In this document: in pieces, positions 37,788 to 47,506 of the stretch
Numbering within the stretch: the stretch's first letter is position 1
Layout of the letters: each line of letters starts with the position of its first letter
NCBI RefSeq assembly: GCF_014836595.1
Contig: NZ_JACSQO010000002.1
Location: 310,001 to 374,000 of the forward strand
From: Psychrobacillus faecigallinarum
GTDB taxonomy: Bacteria; Bacillota; Bacilli; Bacillales_A; Planococcaceae
Reading direction: 5' to 3'
Length of the DNA stretch: 64,000 nucleotides
The notes under the pieces: model-generated
What the model was told of the DNA's origin: nothing
Seen by the model: only the letters and a program-made list of their open reading frames with translations
Databases searched by the model: none
Position numbers and translations under genes: made by a program

Positions 37788-38482
37788 CTGTAAATACTCC
37801 GCCTTCTTTGATGATTAGGGATGTACATATTGCCGATAGGCCTAGAGAAAGATTGATCAGACAGGGTGCAGAAAGCTTATCTAACCAAGAACTGCTAGCC
37901 ATCTTGCTTCGTACAGGAACGAAGCAAGAGTCTGTTCTACACCTAGCCAATCGTGTACTTGGTTTTTTTGAACAAATTCAAGAATTAAAAAATGCTACGA
38001 TGGAAGAAATGATGACAGTTAAAGGAATAGGCCAGGCAAAGGCTGTTCAGTTATTAGCGGCAGTTGAACTAGGAAAAAGATTGTCTCAGCAAAAAACAAA
38101 TGAAAAGTTTACTATTAGGTCCCCGAAAGATGCAGCCACTTATTTGATGCCCGAGATGGCCTCCCTCACTCAAGAACACTTCGTAACTTTGTTTCTAAAT
38201 GTCAAAAACCAAATATTACACAAGCAAACCATTTTCATCGGCTCATTAAATGCTTCCATTGTTCATCCAAGGGAAATATTTCGAGAAGCGGTAAAACGTT
38301 CAGCCGCCTCCATTATTTGTGCACACAACCATCCTTCAGGTAACCCGTCTCCTTCGACAGAAGACATCGATGTGACTAAGCGTCTCATGGAGGCTGGAAG
38401 GCTGATGGGCATTGAACTTCTTGACCATGTAATCATTGGAGATCATCAATTTATCAGCTTAAAAGAAAAGGGGTATATGTGA
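37784..38482 (+). CDS. radC: RadC family protein (JAB/MPN domain)
   Basis: 232 aa. The N-terminal helix-hairpin-helix region (about 30-95) is followed by a JAB1/MPN+ metalloprotease-like fold with the intact motif HNHPSGNPSPSTEDID (zinc ligands His, His, Asp). Biological activity in this family remains unclear; the name RadC comes from E. coli. It overlaps maf by 4 bp and precedes mreB, the conserved Bacillales order. Confidence 0.93.
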   Translation: MTVNTPPSLMIRDVHIADRPRERLIRQGAESLSNQELLAILLRTGTKQESVLHLANRVLGFFEQIQELKNATMEEMMTVKGIGQAKAVQLLAAVELGKRLSQQKTNEKFTIRSPKDAATYLMPEMASLTQEHFVTLFLNVKNQILHKQTIFIGSLNASIVHPREIFREAVKRSAASIICAHNHPSGNPSPSTEDIDVTKRLMEAGRLMGIELLDHVIIGDHQFISLKEKGYM

Positions 38483-38574
38483 CACTGTGCATTTTCCTTT
38501 CTTTCCGTTATAATAAGTGTTATTACTTAAAGAATAAGTGAAACTTGTTTGGGATAGAAAGGGAGTAAAAAATA

Positions 38575-39594
38575 GTGTTTGGATTTGGATCAAGAGACGT
38601 AGGAATAGACTTAGGAACAGCGAATACGCTTGTTTTCATTAAGGGGAAGGGCATTGTATTAAGAGAGCCCTCCGTTGTAGCTAAAAACGTACAAAATGGT
38701 GATATTGTAGCAGTAGGTAATGATGCTAAAAACATGATTGGCCGTACTCCAGGTTCTATAGTGGCGATTCGCCCAATGAAGGATGGGGTTATCGCTGACT
38801 TTGATACTACATCTGCAATGATAGAATACTACTTAAAAAATGCGATGAAGGCATCTGGAATGTCTTGGAGTAAGCCAAATGTCATGATTTGTGTTCCTTT
38901 TGGCATCACTTCTGTAGAACAACGTGCAGTTATTGATGCTGCAAAGCAAGCTGGAGCTCGTGAAGCTCTAACAATCGAAGAGCCGTTCGCTGCTGCGATT
39001 GGTGCTAATTTGCCAGTTTGGGAACCTACGGGAAGTATGGTCGTTGATATAGGTGGGGGAACTACAGAAGTTGCTGTTATTTCTCTAGGCGGTGTTGTTA
39101 CTAGTGAATCTGTACGTGTTGGCGGAGACGCAATGGACCAAGCAATCACTAGCTATGTACGTAAAACTTATAATTTAACGATTGGTGAACGTACTGCTGA
39201 AGCTATTAAAATGGAAATCGGTTCTGCACGTGTGATGGAAGCAGAAGAAATGATGGATATTCGCGGACGTGATTTAGTAACAGGCTTACCAAAAACTATT
39301 GAAATTTCCTCCAAGGAAATTGCTAGTGCTTTACGCGAATCAATTGCTTCAATTATCGATGGAGTGAAAAAAACGTTGGAACAGACTCCTCCAGAATTAT
39401 CTGCGGACGTTATGGAGCGTGGAATCATGCTAACTGGTGGTGGAGCATTGCTACGTAACTTAGACAAGGTAATTAGCGATCAAACGAATATGCCTGTATT
39501 TATAGCTGAAAATCCGTTAGATTGTGTTGCAATTGGGACTGGTAAAGCGTTAGATCATATGGGATTATTAAAACGTCAACAAACAAAAGGTTAA
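38575..39594 (+). CDS. mreB: rod shape-determining protein MreB
   Basis: 339 aa actin homologue forming membrane-bound filaments that orient lateral wall synthesis. The GTG at 38575 follows AAAGGGAG. Phosphate-1 motif [27 protein letters not shown] (phosphate-2) and [12 protein letters not shown] (adenosine motif) are conserved. A candidate promoter -10 TATAAT lies at 38509-38514. It heads mreBCD-minCD, linking shape with division-site control. Confidence 0.97.
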   Translation: MFGFGSRDVGIDLGTANTLVFIKGKGIVLREPSVVAKNVQNGDIVAVGNDAKNMIGRTPGSIVAIRPMKDGVIADFDTTSAMIEYYLKNAMKASGMSWSKPNVMICVPFGITSVEQRAVIDAAKQAGAREALTIEEPFAAAIGANLPVWEPTGSMVVDIGGGTTEVAVISLGGVVTSESVRVGGDAMDQAITSYVRKTYNLTIGERTAEAIKMEIGSARVMEAEEMMDIRGRDLVTGLPKTIEISSKEIASALRESIASIIDGVKKTLEQTPPELSADVMERGIMLTGGGALLRNLDKVISDQTNMPVFIAENPLDCVAIGTGKALDHMGLLKRQQTKG

Positions 39595-39607
39595 GGGGAA
39601 GTGAGAT

Positions 39608-40513
39608 ATGCCACAGTTTTTTTCAAATAAGCGATTAATCTTGCTACTTGTAGGGATGATTTTTCTTGTGGCACTCATCAGTTTTTCTTTGCGCGATCGA
39701 AATCATGCATCATTGCCAGAGCAATTGATCAAAGATGTAGTCGGTTTTGGACAAACAATGTTTTCCAAGCCGACTCAGTATGTTTCTGGTATTTTTAATA
39801 ATGTAGATTCTTTACTCAATACATATGATGAAAACCAAAGATTGAAAGCAAGATTAGAAGATTATGCCTCCTTACAAGCAGATGTTAATTCCTTAAAACT
39901 TGACAATGAAAGATTACAAGAAATTCTAGACAAAAAGGACGATCTACGAGACTTCAATCCGATCCAATCGACGGTAATTGCTCGTAATCCCGATCAGTGG
40001 GAAGAAAAAATTATTATCAATAAAGGGGAAATTCATGGTGTCCAGCCTAATATGGCTGTGATGACTGCCAAAGGCCTTATAGGTAAAGTAATTTTAACTA
40101 CTCCTTACACGTCAACCGTTGAACTTATGTCTACTCAAAATCCTAATTACCGGGTCTCAGCAGTTATTGCTAGCGAAGAGGGAGAGGTTTTTGGACTAAT
40201 CGAGGGATATGATGAAACTAGAAAAGAATTAATACTGAAAAGAATTGATTCAGAGTTTAAAGTGGAAAAAGGGCAAAAAGTTACTACTTCAGGTTTAGGT
40301 GGAATATTCCCGAAAGGAATCATAATAGGTGAGGTGACTGAGGTTACCACCGATGATTACGGTTTAACAAAACTTGCTTATATTAAACCTTCGGCAAGCT
40401 TCTCTATATTGGAACATGTAATCATTGCTAAGCGTTCTATCAATCCGGTAGACGGTTCGGATGGTGACAATACAGAGGCTGACTTGACGGAAGAGGCAGG
40501 GGATGGCTCATGA
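39608..40513 (+). CDS. mreC: rod shape-determining protein MreC
   Basis: 301 aa. A short cytoplasmic N-terminus, one transmembrane helix (about 8-27), a coiled-coil (about 65-112, YDENQRLKARLEDYASLQ region) and the extracytoplasmic double beta-barrel with NPDQWEEKIIINKGEIHGV and GLIGKV motifs. It ends in an acidic tail. Partner of MreD and PBP2-type enzymes in the elongasome. 4-bp overlap with mreD. Confidence 0.95.
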   Translation: MPQFFSNKRLILLLVGMIFLVALISFSLRDRNHASLPEQLIKDVVGFGQTMFSKPTQYVSGIFNNVDSLLNTYDENQRLKARLEDYASLQADVNSLKLDNERLQEILDKKDDLRDFNPIQSTVIARNPDQWEEKIIINKGEIHGVQPNMAVMTAKGLIGKVILTTPYTSTVELMSTQNPNYRVSAVIASEEGEVFGLIEGYDETRKELILKRIDSEFKVEKGQKVTTSGLGGIFPKGIIIGEVTEVTTDDYGLTKLAYIKPSASFSILEHVIIAKRSINPVDGSDGDNTEADLTEEAGDGS

Positions 40514-41037
40514 TAAGATATCTAGTAGTGATCATTTCGGTTCTATTATTTTATATGGAACCGATTTTTGGTCTTTTCTCACCGATTGAGCTAAACGATC
40601 AACTTTATACATTAGTTCCAAGATTTTTAATCATATACTTGATTTTTGTTTCCATTTATTACAATAGAAAAAGAGCAATGTTATATGGTTTATTGTTTGG
40701 CCTCTTGTATGATGTCTTTTTCATTGATATTATTGGATTATATTCTTTTATTTACCCTCTAATGTGTTTAGTGGCAAGCTTTATCGTAAAATTTATCCAT
40801 CAACATCTGATAGTAGCTACACTTCTCTCATTAGTTTTGGTGGCAGTAGTAGAAACCTTACTGTTCTTTTTCTACACGGCCATCGGTATTAAATTCATGA
40901 CATTTACAACTTTTTATCAACATAATCTCATCCCAACGATGATTGCGAATCTCATTTTTATTTTGATGTTCGGGTGGGCTTTTAAATATATTCTTCTATA
41001 TCGGTTTAATCAAAAAGCATTACTTCTTCAAAAATAA
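40510..41037 (+). CDS. mreD: rod shape-determining protein MreD
   Basis: 175 aa, strongly hydrophobic with five or six predicted transmembrane helices. The central AMLYGLLFGLLYDVFFIDIIG stretch is the conserved MreD element. The start overlaps the mreC stop (ATGA). Confidence 0.93.
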   Translation: MIRYLVVIISVLLFYMEPIFGLFSPIELNDQLYTLVPRFLIIYLIFVSIYYNRKRAMLYGLLFGLLYDVFFIDIIGLYSFIYPLMCLVASFIVKFIHQHLIVATLLSLVLVAVVETLLFFFYTAIGIKFMTFTTFYQHNLIPTMIANLIFILMFGWAFKYILLYRFNQKALLLQK

Positions 41038-41073
41038 TTGTTTTTGGTTGACAGTAGATCTGAGGTGACTTGA

Positions 41074-41745
41074 TTGACAAAAAAGCAGTTAATATCGATT
41101 AAAGGGACGAAAGAGGGCCTTGTATTACGTTTAGACGATCAGTGTTCATACACAGAACTTTTAGAAGAATTAACGAAAAAGGTTTCTGATGAAGGTTTTG
41201 AAGGCCAGGCAGAAGTACTCTTACAACTTGGATATCGATATTGTAATGACGAGCAGGCAAAAGAAATTATCAACTGTGTACAACAAACAGAGCATCTTCG
41301 CGTTTCGAAAATACAGAGCGAGGTTATGGCTGTTGAAGAATGTAATAGAAGATTAATAGAAAATCAATCAGAGACTTACGTCGGAATAGTACGTTCTGGA
41401 CAAGTTATCAAAGCAGAAGGCGACCTTGTTGTCATAGGGGATGTCAATCCGAATGGACGAGTAGTTGCAGGTGGTAATGTTTTTGTACTTGGACGATTAA
41501 AAGGAATCGCGCATGCTGGTTCAAATGGTAACAGAGAGGCTGTCATCGCAGCATCTTGGCTAGAGGCAACCCATCTAATAATTGATAGTGTTATAGAAAC
41601 GATGACAGATGAGTTAAGTGTCTTATCTGAGCAGCCTGAAATGGAATGTGCTTATTTACATACTAATGGCTCTATAGCTATCGATCGCTTACAGGAGCTA
41701 AGATTAATAAGACCAAATCTATCAACATTTAAAGGAGGAAGCTAA
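41074..41745 (+). CDS. minC: septum site-determining protein MinC
   Basis: 223 aa inhibitor of FtsZ polymerisation. The N-terminal MinC_N domain (1-105) is followed by a right-handed beta-helix dimerisation/MinD-binding domain (SGQVIKAEGDLVVIGDVNPNGRVVAGGNVFVLGRLKGIAHAG region, about 108-150). TTG 41074 is used, five bases after GAGGTGA, giving MTKKQLISIKG. MinD follows at once. Confidence 0.93.
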   Translation: MTKKQLISIKGTKEGLVLRLDDQCSYTELLEELTKKVSDEGFEGQAEVLLQLGYRYCNDEQAKEIINCVQQTEHLRVSKIQSEVMAVEECNRRLIENQSETYVGIVRSGQVIKAEGDLVVIGDVNPNGRVVAGGNVFVLGRLKGIAHAGSNGNREAVIAASWLEATHLIIDSVIETMTDELSVLSEQPEMECAYLHTNGSIAIDRLQELRLIRPNLSTFKGGS

Positions 41746-41746
41746 T

Positions 41747-42547
41747 GTGGGAGAAGCAATCGTAATAACTTCAGGTAAGGGAGGAGTCGGTAAAACGACG
41801 ACCACTGCTAACCTTGGTACTGCATTGGCTTTGCAAGGTAAGAAAGTTTGTTTAATGGACACAGACATAGGTCTAAGAAACTTAGACGTAGTTCTTGGAC
41901 TAGAAAATAGAATTATTTATGATTTAGTAGACGTAGTAGAAGGTCGCTGTAAAATCCATCAGGCGCTTGTAAAAGATAAGCGTTTTGAGGACAAGTTATA
42001 CCTGTTACCAGCAGCACAAACTACGGATAAAAATGCAGTGACACCAGAGCAAATGAAAAATCTTGTAACAGAACTAAAAAGAGATTATGACTATGTTCTC
42101 ATTGATTGCCCTGCTGGTATTGAGCAAGGCTACAAAAATGCTATTGCCGGAGCAGATAAAGCAATTGTTGTCACTACACCAGAAATTTCGGCAGTGCGTG
42201 ACGCAGATCGAATTATTGGTCTGTTGGAGCAAGAGGATTCCATCGATCCACCAAAATTAATCATCAATCGTATCCGGCAGCATTTAATGCAAAGTGGTGA
42301 TGCTTTAGATATTAATGAAATCACTACACATTTATCCATAGACTTACTAGGAATTATAGCTGATGATGAGAATGTCATTACCTCATCTAATAAGGGAGAG
42401 CCAGTAGTAATGGATCCTTCCAACCGCGCAGCGCTTGGATACAGAAACATAGCTAGACGAATTCTAGGAGAATCCGTTCCGTTAATGTCAATGGATACAC
42501 CTAAAAAAGGCGTCATTTCGAAGATAAAATCAATTTTTTCTAAATAA
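41747..42547 (+). CDS. minD: septum site-determining protein MinD
   Basis: 266 aa deviant-Walker ParA-type ATPase (KGGVGKTTTTANLG) that recruits MinC to the membrane. Switch motifs (DTDIGLRNLD and IDCPAGIEQG) are intact. The C-terminal amphipathic membrane-targeting helix is KGVISKIKSIFSK. GTG 41747 after AAAGGAGG is chosen; the ATG two bases upstream is out of frame. No minE is visible, as in other Bacillales. A strong terminator closes the operon. Confidence 0.97.
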   Translation: MGEAIVITSGKGGVGKTTTTANLGTALALQGKKVCLMDTDIGLRNLDVVLGLENRIIYDLVDVVEGRCKIHQALVKDKRFEDKLYLLPAAQTTDKNAVTPEQMKNLVTELKRDYDYVLIDCPAGIEQGYKNAIAGADKAIVVTTPEISAVRDADRIIGLLEQEDSIDPPKLIINRIRQHLMQSGDALDINEITTHLSIDLLGIIADDENVITSSNKGEPVVMDPSNRAALGYRNIARRILGESVPLMSMDTPKKGVISKIKSIFSK

Positions 42548-42578
42548 AAAATGACTAAGCTATTTATAAAGATTATAT

Positions 42579-42620
42579 AAGGCACTTTCTGTTCGATTTG
42601 AACAGAAAGTGCCTTGTTTA
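42579..42620 (+). terminator. terminator of mreBCD-minCD
   Basis: Perfect 16-bp stem AAGGCACTTTCTGTTC / GAACAGAAAGTGCCTT, 5-nt loop, then GTTTA. Confidence 0.85.
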
Positions 42621-42824
42621 CATTATCTATTTCTTATTTTTGTGTTACCTTGCCACTTCAAATGAATCTGTTGGCTTGAATATAGTCCAGTCCGCTTATA
42701 TTCCACTGTAGCTTGGAAGGTGTCTTTCATGTTCTTTGATTTCAAACTTTCAAGAAAAAATACCCTTACCTCTTTTATTCATGAAATGGGACAGATAGTC
42801 ATATATTTTTTTAGGGGGAATGTT

Positions 42825-43373
42825 ATGCTATCGAAAAAAAAATGGATGCTTGCAATTCTATTAGTATTTCTATTCATCGTTATGGACAAATTTGAAAAAA
42901 ATGATGTGCTATCTACAAACTATTCAAATACACTTTTAGCACCTCAAAAGCCGACGGAAATTTATCAAAAAGTTAGGGAATGGATTACCCCAAATGAAGA
43001 CGTGGTGACGGTTAGTGCACCCCTTTTAGAAAATCCAGTGCTTGAGTACAGTACCATCCAACCATATGGTCAAGGAGCAGTGCTTTCAATCAGTGCTTCC
43101 CAAAAAATTGGTGCTTCTGAAAATGGTTTAATTATATTTACCGGCTACACGAAAAAAACTGGGAAGACTATTTCTATTCTATATGACAATGGAGAAACGG
43201 TTACTTATGGATTTTTGGAAGAATTCTATCAACTACCATATACAACCGTAAATGCGGGAGACATATTTGCATCAGTAAAAAGAGACATTCTGTATGTTCA
43301 AGTAGAGAAGGATGGAGAAACTTTAGAGACAACGGATATTGTCGACTGGCTTGCAACAAATTATGAAGAGTAG
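42825..43373 (+). CDS. spoIVFA: SpoIVFA-like regulator of pro-sigma-K processing, short form
   Basis: 182 aa from ATG 42825, with AGGGGG upstream; in-frame starts further 5' lack a ribosome binding site. One transmembrane helix (about 8-22) is followed by an extracytoplasmic part ending in a degenerate LytM/M23-type fold (NGLIIFTGYTKKTGKTISILYDNGETVTYGF). SpoIVFA tethers and inhibits the SpoIVFB protease in the outer forespore membrane until SpoIVB cleaves it. B. subtilis SpoIVFA has 264 aa, so the N-terminal cytoplasmic part is shorter here. The 3' end overlaps spoIVFB by 11 bp. Confidence 0.8.
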   Translation: MLSKKKWMLAILLVFLFIVMDKFEKNDVLSTNYSNTLLAPQKPTEIYQKVREWITPNEDVVTVSAPLLENPVLEYSTIQPYGQGAVLSISASQKIGASENGLIIFTGYTKKTGKTISILYDNGETVTYGFLEEFYQLPYTTVNAGDIFASVKRDILYVQVEKDGETLETTDIVDWLATNYEE

Positions 43374-43959
43374 GCTTTTCAGAATTCATCCTATTATGAT
43401 TCCCTTTCTTTTATTTTTTTACCTTTCTGGCGAGATTGCAGTGTATGCAATTGTTTTTGGATCCTTAATCATTCATGAGCTAGGCCACCTAGTTGCGGCA
43501 AAAGCAGTTGGAGGAAGGGTTACGTCCTGTACTATACTTCCCTATGGTGGGGAGATAAAGATTGAGCAATTTGGAAAGTGGGGAAAAAGAGAACAGCTTA
43601 TAGTTATTTTAGGAGGACCTTTCTTTACTTTGGTGGTTCTACTGGTAAGTAAGGTAGTCGATTTTCCACAAGTAGAGCTGTTAACCTATACTCAGCTAGT
43701 TATTCTTTGCTTAAATCTACTTCCGATATATCCTCTTGACGGAGGGCGAGTAATTAATTCATTATTTCCAAACTTTTATATCGAGTTAATCAGTTTTTCC
43801 TTATTGATCAGTTTGCTAATTTTTTATACAAGTTTGTACTATTTTCCTAAAGGATTATTTGTCTCGCTAATCTTTTTATTTATAGCATTGCAAAATTTAT
43901 CTTTTTGGAGATTTAGAAGGTACAAGCTAGCATTTGATCGTATTACGAAAAATGCTTGA
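43363..43959 (+). CDS. spoIVFB: SpoIVFB-type intramembrane metalloprotease lacking a CBS domain
   Basis: About 198 aa. Site-2 protease with the zinc motif HELGH in SLIIHELGHLVAAKAVG and the third ligand in NLLPIYPLDGGR; several transmembrane segments. It should release active sigma-K in the mother cell. B. subtilis SpoIVFB (288 aa) has a C-terminal CBS domain that binds ATP; this protein stops shortly after the last membrane helix and lacks it. No clear ribosome binding site precedes ATG 43363, which lies inside spoIVFA, so coupled translation is likely. TTG 43339 is an alternative. Confidence 0.85.
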   Translation: MKSRLFRIHPIMIPFLLFFYLSGEIAVYAIVFGSLIIHELGHLVAAKAVGGRVTSCTILPYGGEIKIEQFGKWGKREQLIVILGGPFFTLVVLLVSKVVDFPQVELLTYTQLVILCLNLLPIYPLDGGRVINSLFPNFYIELISFSLLISLLIFYTSLYYFPKGLFVSLIFLFIALQNLSFWRFRRYKLAFDRITKNA

Positions 43960-43984
43960 CTCGATTTTTTATATGTGTTAACAT
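43956..43984 (+). promoter_or_regulatory. promoter of the L21 operon
   Basis: TTGACT (43956-43961), 17-bp spacer, TAACAT (43979-43984) with an upstream TG giving an extended -10. The -35 begins inside the last spoIVFB codons. Confidence 0.6.
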
Positions 43985-43990
43985 TTTAAT

Positions 43991-44105
43991 GTTATTGTTT
44001 GTAGCAGCACCCGTTGCTACAACCGCTCTGAAAAGGTTTTAAGTATTCAGTCTACTGAATCACCTTTTGGAAGGCGAGTCTTAGTCTAAGAGGAGGTGCA
44101 GGTAA
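43991..44105 (+). ncRNA. ribosomal protein L21 leader
   Basis: The leader upstream of rplU has a GTAGCA / TGCTAC hairpin (44001-44020) and a nested structure AAAAGG ... CCTTTT enclosing ATTCAG / CTGAAT (44045-44060). This matches the Firmicutes L21 leader, thought to mediate autoregulation by L21. Assigned by position and helix layout. Confidence 0.72.
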
Positions 44106-44414
44106 ATGTACGCAATTATTGAAACTGGTGGTAAACAAATCAAAGTTGAACAAGGGCAAGAAATCTACATTGAAAAATTAGATGTAAATGCTGATGAAGT
44201 TGTAACTTTTGATAAAGTATTATTCGTAGGTGGAAATGATGTTAAAGTTGGTGCTCCATTCGTGGAAGGTGCTAAAGTTACAGCTAAAGTTGTAAAAAAC
44301 GGCAAAGCTAAAAAAATCATCGTTTTCAAATACAAAGCTAAAAAGAACTATCGTAAAAAACAAGGTCACCGTCAACCATACACTAAATTAGTAGTAGAAT
44401 CTATTAGCTTATAA
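44106..44414 (+). CDS. rplU: 50S ribosomal protein L21
   Basis: 102 aa, normal length. [18 protein letters not shown] at the N-terminus and the basic [19 protein letters not shown] near the C-terminus are diagnostic. First gene of rplU-prp-rpmA, preceded by its leader RNA. Confidence 0.98.
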   Translation: MYAIIETGGKQIKVEQGQEIYIEKLDVNADEVVTFDKVLFVGGNDVKVGAPFVEGAKVTAKVVKNGKAKKIIVFKYKAKKNYRKKQGHRQPYTKLVVESISL

Positions 44415-44415
44415 T

Positions 44416-44751
44416 ATGATTAAAGTGACTGTTACAAGAGATCAATCAGGTCTTATTCATTCCTTTGAAATGAAGGGACATGCTGATTTTGCCGAGCATG
44501 GGAAGGATTTAGTATGTGCTGGTGCTACTGCTGTATCGTTTGGTGCAGTAAATGCCATCATCTCACTTACAAAAATTACTCCTATTATTAAGCAAAAGGG
44601 TGACGGAGGGTATTTATACGTTGAAGTACCTAGCATTGAAAGCTCTGAGAAAGCTGCGAGTATGCAGTTGATATTGGAGTCAATGATTGTATCTTTACAA
44701 ACGATTGAGCAAGATTACGCTAAGTATATAAAAATAACCTTCAAAAAGTAG
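44416..44751 (+). CDS. prp: ribosomal-processing cysteine protease Prp
   Basis: 111 aa, the YsxB family. Prp removes the N-terminal extension of ribosomal protein L27 in Firmicutes. The catalytic pair is visible: His in MKGHADFAEHGKD (about residue 22) and Cys in LVCAGATAVSFG (about residue 34). One base after rplU and just upstream of its substrate gene rpmA. Confidence 0.93.
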   Translation: MIKVTVTRDQSGLIHSFEMKGHADFAEHGKDLVCAGATAVSFGAVNAIISLTKITPIIKQKGDGGYLYVEVPSIESSEKAASMQLILESMIVSLQTIEQDYAKYIKITFKK

Positions 44752-45054
<303 letters not shown>

Positions 45055-45066
45055 TTTACAAATAAG

Positions 45067-45099
45067 AGGACTGCATTTATGCAGTCCTTTTTTATTTTT
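45067..45099 (+). terminator. terminator after rpmA
   Basis: Perfect 10-bp stem AGGACTGCAT / ATGCAGTCCT, 2-base centre, then TTTTTTATTTTT. Confidence 0.9.
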
Positions 45100-45148
45100 A
45101 AAAATAGTTAAAAAGTATTCTTCGTTCTACGCAAAATAATTCCTTTCC

Positions 45149-45157
45149 TGTTATACT
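45149..45157 (+). promoter_or_regulatory. extended -10 promoter of spo0B-obg
   Basis: TGTTATACT, extended -10 with a weak -35 region, about 35 bases before spo0B. Confidence 0.4.
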
Positions 45158-45193
45158 AGAAAGGATAGTAAACGTTGGAGCGTGTATACTAAT

Positions 45194-45727
45194 ATGAATC
45201 CTAAAAATATATCAATTAATGAAGTACTTCGTCATTCTATGCATGATTATTTAAACAATATGCATTTGATTCAAATGAATTTGGATATGGGTAGACAAGA
45301 AGAGGCTAAGCAATTAATTCGTATGTATTCACAGAAGTGCGCTCAATTCTTCGATTTAAACAACATAGGATTGTTAAAGACGAATGAATGGCTGCAGACG
45401 TTTCCGATAACGTATGGTCATATGACATTAGAGGTCCAAACAACTATAGAAAAATACGGTGCCAAAAAGTATGACACTGCTTTAAATGGTATATTGGATC
45501 AATTTGTACAATCTATTTATCCACGACTACAAGGATATCAGGAACAAATACTAAAAGTTCATATCAGTTCGACTGAATTACTAGAGATTTTAATTGAGGT
45601 TCAAGGAGATTGGACTCCTTATTCTTGGATAGACGATTCAGGAAATGAATTATTTAACATGGAAAGACTAAGCAACAGAGAAGGAAACCTGCAATTTAAG
45701 TTGGTTGCAAAGGAAAGATTGGAGTGA
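45194..45727 (+). CDS. spo0B: sporulation initiation phosphotransferase Spo0B
   Basis: About 177 aa. Phosphorelay protein passing phosphate from Spo0F to Spo0A. The phosphorylated His is in LRHSMHDYLNNMHLIQMNLDMG, the four-helix dimerisation region; the HDxxN pattern is kept. The C-terminal ATPase-like fold has lost nucleotide binding, as in this family. The start is uncertain: GTG 45182 lies one base after GGAG, ATG 45194 lies 13 bases after it; I prefer the ATG. Directly upstream of obg, as in B. subtilis. Confidence 0.88.
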   Translation: MNPKNISINEVLRHSMHDYLNNMHLIQMNLDMGRQEEAKQLIRMYSQKCAQFFDLNNIGLLKTNEWLQTFPITYGHMTLEVQTTIEKYGAKKYDTALNGILDQFVQSIYPRLQGYQEQILKVHISSTELLEILIEVQGDWTPYSWIDDSGNELFNMERLSNREGNLQFKLVAKERLE

Positions 45728-45732
45728 AATAA

Positions 45733-47022
45733 ATGTTTGTCGATCACGTTAAGGTGTATGTAAAAGGCGGTGACGGCGGAGATGGTATGGTTGGTTTCCG
45801 TCGAGAAAAGTATGTCCCAATGGGTGGCCCCGCTGGTGGTGATGGAGGTAATGGTGGAGATGTAGTCTTTGAAGTAGATGAGGGACTGCGCACACTAATG
45901 GACTTCCGATATAAACGTCATTTTAAAGCAAATCGTGGAGTTCACGGTGGAAGTAAAAATATGCACGGAGCAAATGCGGATGATTTAATCGTAAAAGTTC
46001 CTCCTGGCACAATAGTTATGAATGAAGAAACTGGACAAGTTATTGCAGACCTTGTAGAGCATGGACAACAAGCAGTTATTGCCAAAGGTGGTCGTGGAGG
46101 ACGTGGGAATTCACGTTTTGCAACTCCAGCAAATCCAGCACCAGAGCTATCTGAAAAAGGTGAGCCAGGTATTGAATTAAATGTAACATTAGAGTTAAAG
46201 GTTTTAGCGGACGTTGGACTTGTTGGATTCCCAAGTGTAGGTAAGTCTACATTATTATCAGTAGTATCAGCAGCTAAACCTAAAATTGCTTCTTATCACT
46301 TTACAACAATTGTACCGAACTTAGGCTTGGTTGAAACGGAAGATCATCGAAGCTTTGTAATGGCAGATCTACCAGGGCTTATCGAAGGAGCACATGAAGG
46401 CGTTGGACTAGGACATCAATTCCTTCGTCATATAGAGCGCACGAGAGTTATTGTTCATGTCATTGATATGTCTGGTATGGAAGGCCGCGAACCTTACGAG
46501 GACTACGTTACAATCAATGAAGAGTTAAAACAATATAATCTTCGCTTAACAGAAAGACCACAGATTATTGTAGCAAATAAAATGGATATGCCAGAGGCAG
46601 AAGAAAACCTTGAGCTATTTAAAGAGAAAGTAGGAAAAGATACAAAGATATTCCCTATCTCAGCTGTGTCTCGTCAAGGCTTGCAAGAATTACTATTTGC
46701 AGTAGCAGATATTTTAGAAGATGCACCTGAATATCCATTAGAGCACATGCAAGAAGAAGAGACAGAGACATCTGTAATGTACAAGCATGAGGCTTCTAAG
46801 GATGACTTTGTTATCTCAAGAGACGATGACGGAGCATTTGTATTATCTGGCGGAACTGTAGAAAGATTGTTTAAAATGACTGATTTCAGTCGAGAAGACT
46901 CTATTCGTAGATTCTCTAGACAGTTACGTGGCATGGGTATCGACGATGCACTTCGTGAACGTGGAGCGAAGGACGGAGATACTGTACGATTACTACAATT
47001 CGAGTTTGAATTTATCGAATAG
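45733..47022 (+). CDS. obg: GTPase Obg (CgtA)
   Basis: 429 aa essential GTPase in ribosome assembly, stress and sporulation signalling. The glycine-rich Obg fold (1-158, [19 protein letters not shown]) is followed by the G domain ([27 protein letters not shown]) and the C-terminal OCT domain (about 345-425). Five bases after spo0B. Confidence 0.98.
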   Translation: MFVDHVKVYVKGGDGGDGMVGFRREKYVPMGGPAGGDGGNGGDVVFEVDEGLRTLMDFRYKRHFKANRGVHGGSKNMHGANADDLIVKVPPGTIVMNEETGQVIADLVEHGQQAVIAKGGRGGRGNSRFATPANPAPELSEKGEPGIELNVTLELKVLADVGLVGFPSVGKSTLLSVVSAAKPKIASYHFTTIVPNLGLVETEDHRSFVMADLPGLIEGAHEGVGLGHQFLRHIERTRVIVHVIDMSGMEGREPYEDYVTINEELKQYNLRLTERPQIIVANKMDMPEAEENLELFKEKVGKDTKIFPISAVSRQGLQELLFAVADILEDAPEYPLEHMQEEETETSVMYKHEASKDDFVISRDDDGAFVLSGGTVERLFKMTDFSREDSIRRFSRQLRGMGIDDALRERGAKDGDTVRLLQFEFEFIE

Positions 47023-47037
47023 GAGGAAGGGAACCGC

Positions 47038-47493
47038 ATGAAGGATGTTACAAGCCAGCGCTTTTATCTTGTTAGAGAAGATGTGCTGACAGAAGCAATG
47101 CAAAAAACTTTAGAAGCAAAGCATCTTCTTCAATCGGGGAAAGTTTCCTCGATTTGGGATGCAGTGAAAGAAGTAGATTTGTCTCGTAGTGCTTTTTATA
47201 AATATCGTGACGCGGTTTTTCCGTTCCATTCGATTGTACAAGAAAGAATCTTAACTGTTTTTTTACAGCTAGAAGATCGAGAAGGAACGCTTGCGCGACT
47301 ACTTTCCTTAGTGGCAGATTCTACATGCAATGTATTGACGATTCACCAGACAATTCCAATTCAAGGAAGAGCTAGTGTCACGTTATCATTGGATGTGACT
47401 GCTATGAATAAGGAATTGGACGAGTTTATAAACGAAATGAAGCGACTAGACTTTGTAGAATCAGCTGAAGTAATTAGCTCTGGTGCTTTGTAA
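47038..47493 (+). CDS. pheB: PheB, ACT domain-containing protein
   Basis: 151 aa. The N-terminal region [23 protein letters not shown] and [20 protein letters not shown] is highly conserved in Bacillales PheB. A C-terminal ACT domain (about 70-148, [17 protein letters not shown]) suggests amino-acid sensing. The exact role is unclear; it always accompanies pheA. AGGAGG precedes the ATG. Confidence 0.92.
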   Translation: MKDVTSQRFYLVREDVLTEAMQKTLEAKHLLQSGKVSSIWDAVKEVDLSRSAFYKYRDAVFPFHSIVQERILTVFLQLEDREGTLARLLSLVADSTCNVLTIHQTIPIQGRASVTLSLDVTAMNKELDEFINEMKRLDFVESAEVISSGAL

Positions 47494-47506
47494 GGAGTGT
47501 ATGGTT

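Noticed and set aside
42698..42807. Sigma-E promoter for spoIVFA
   Set aside because: The best pair (TTCATGAA and CATATATT) would start transcription at the ribosome binding site, leaving almost no leader.
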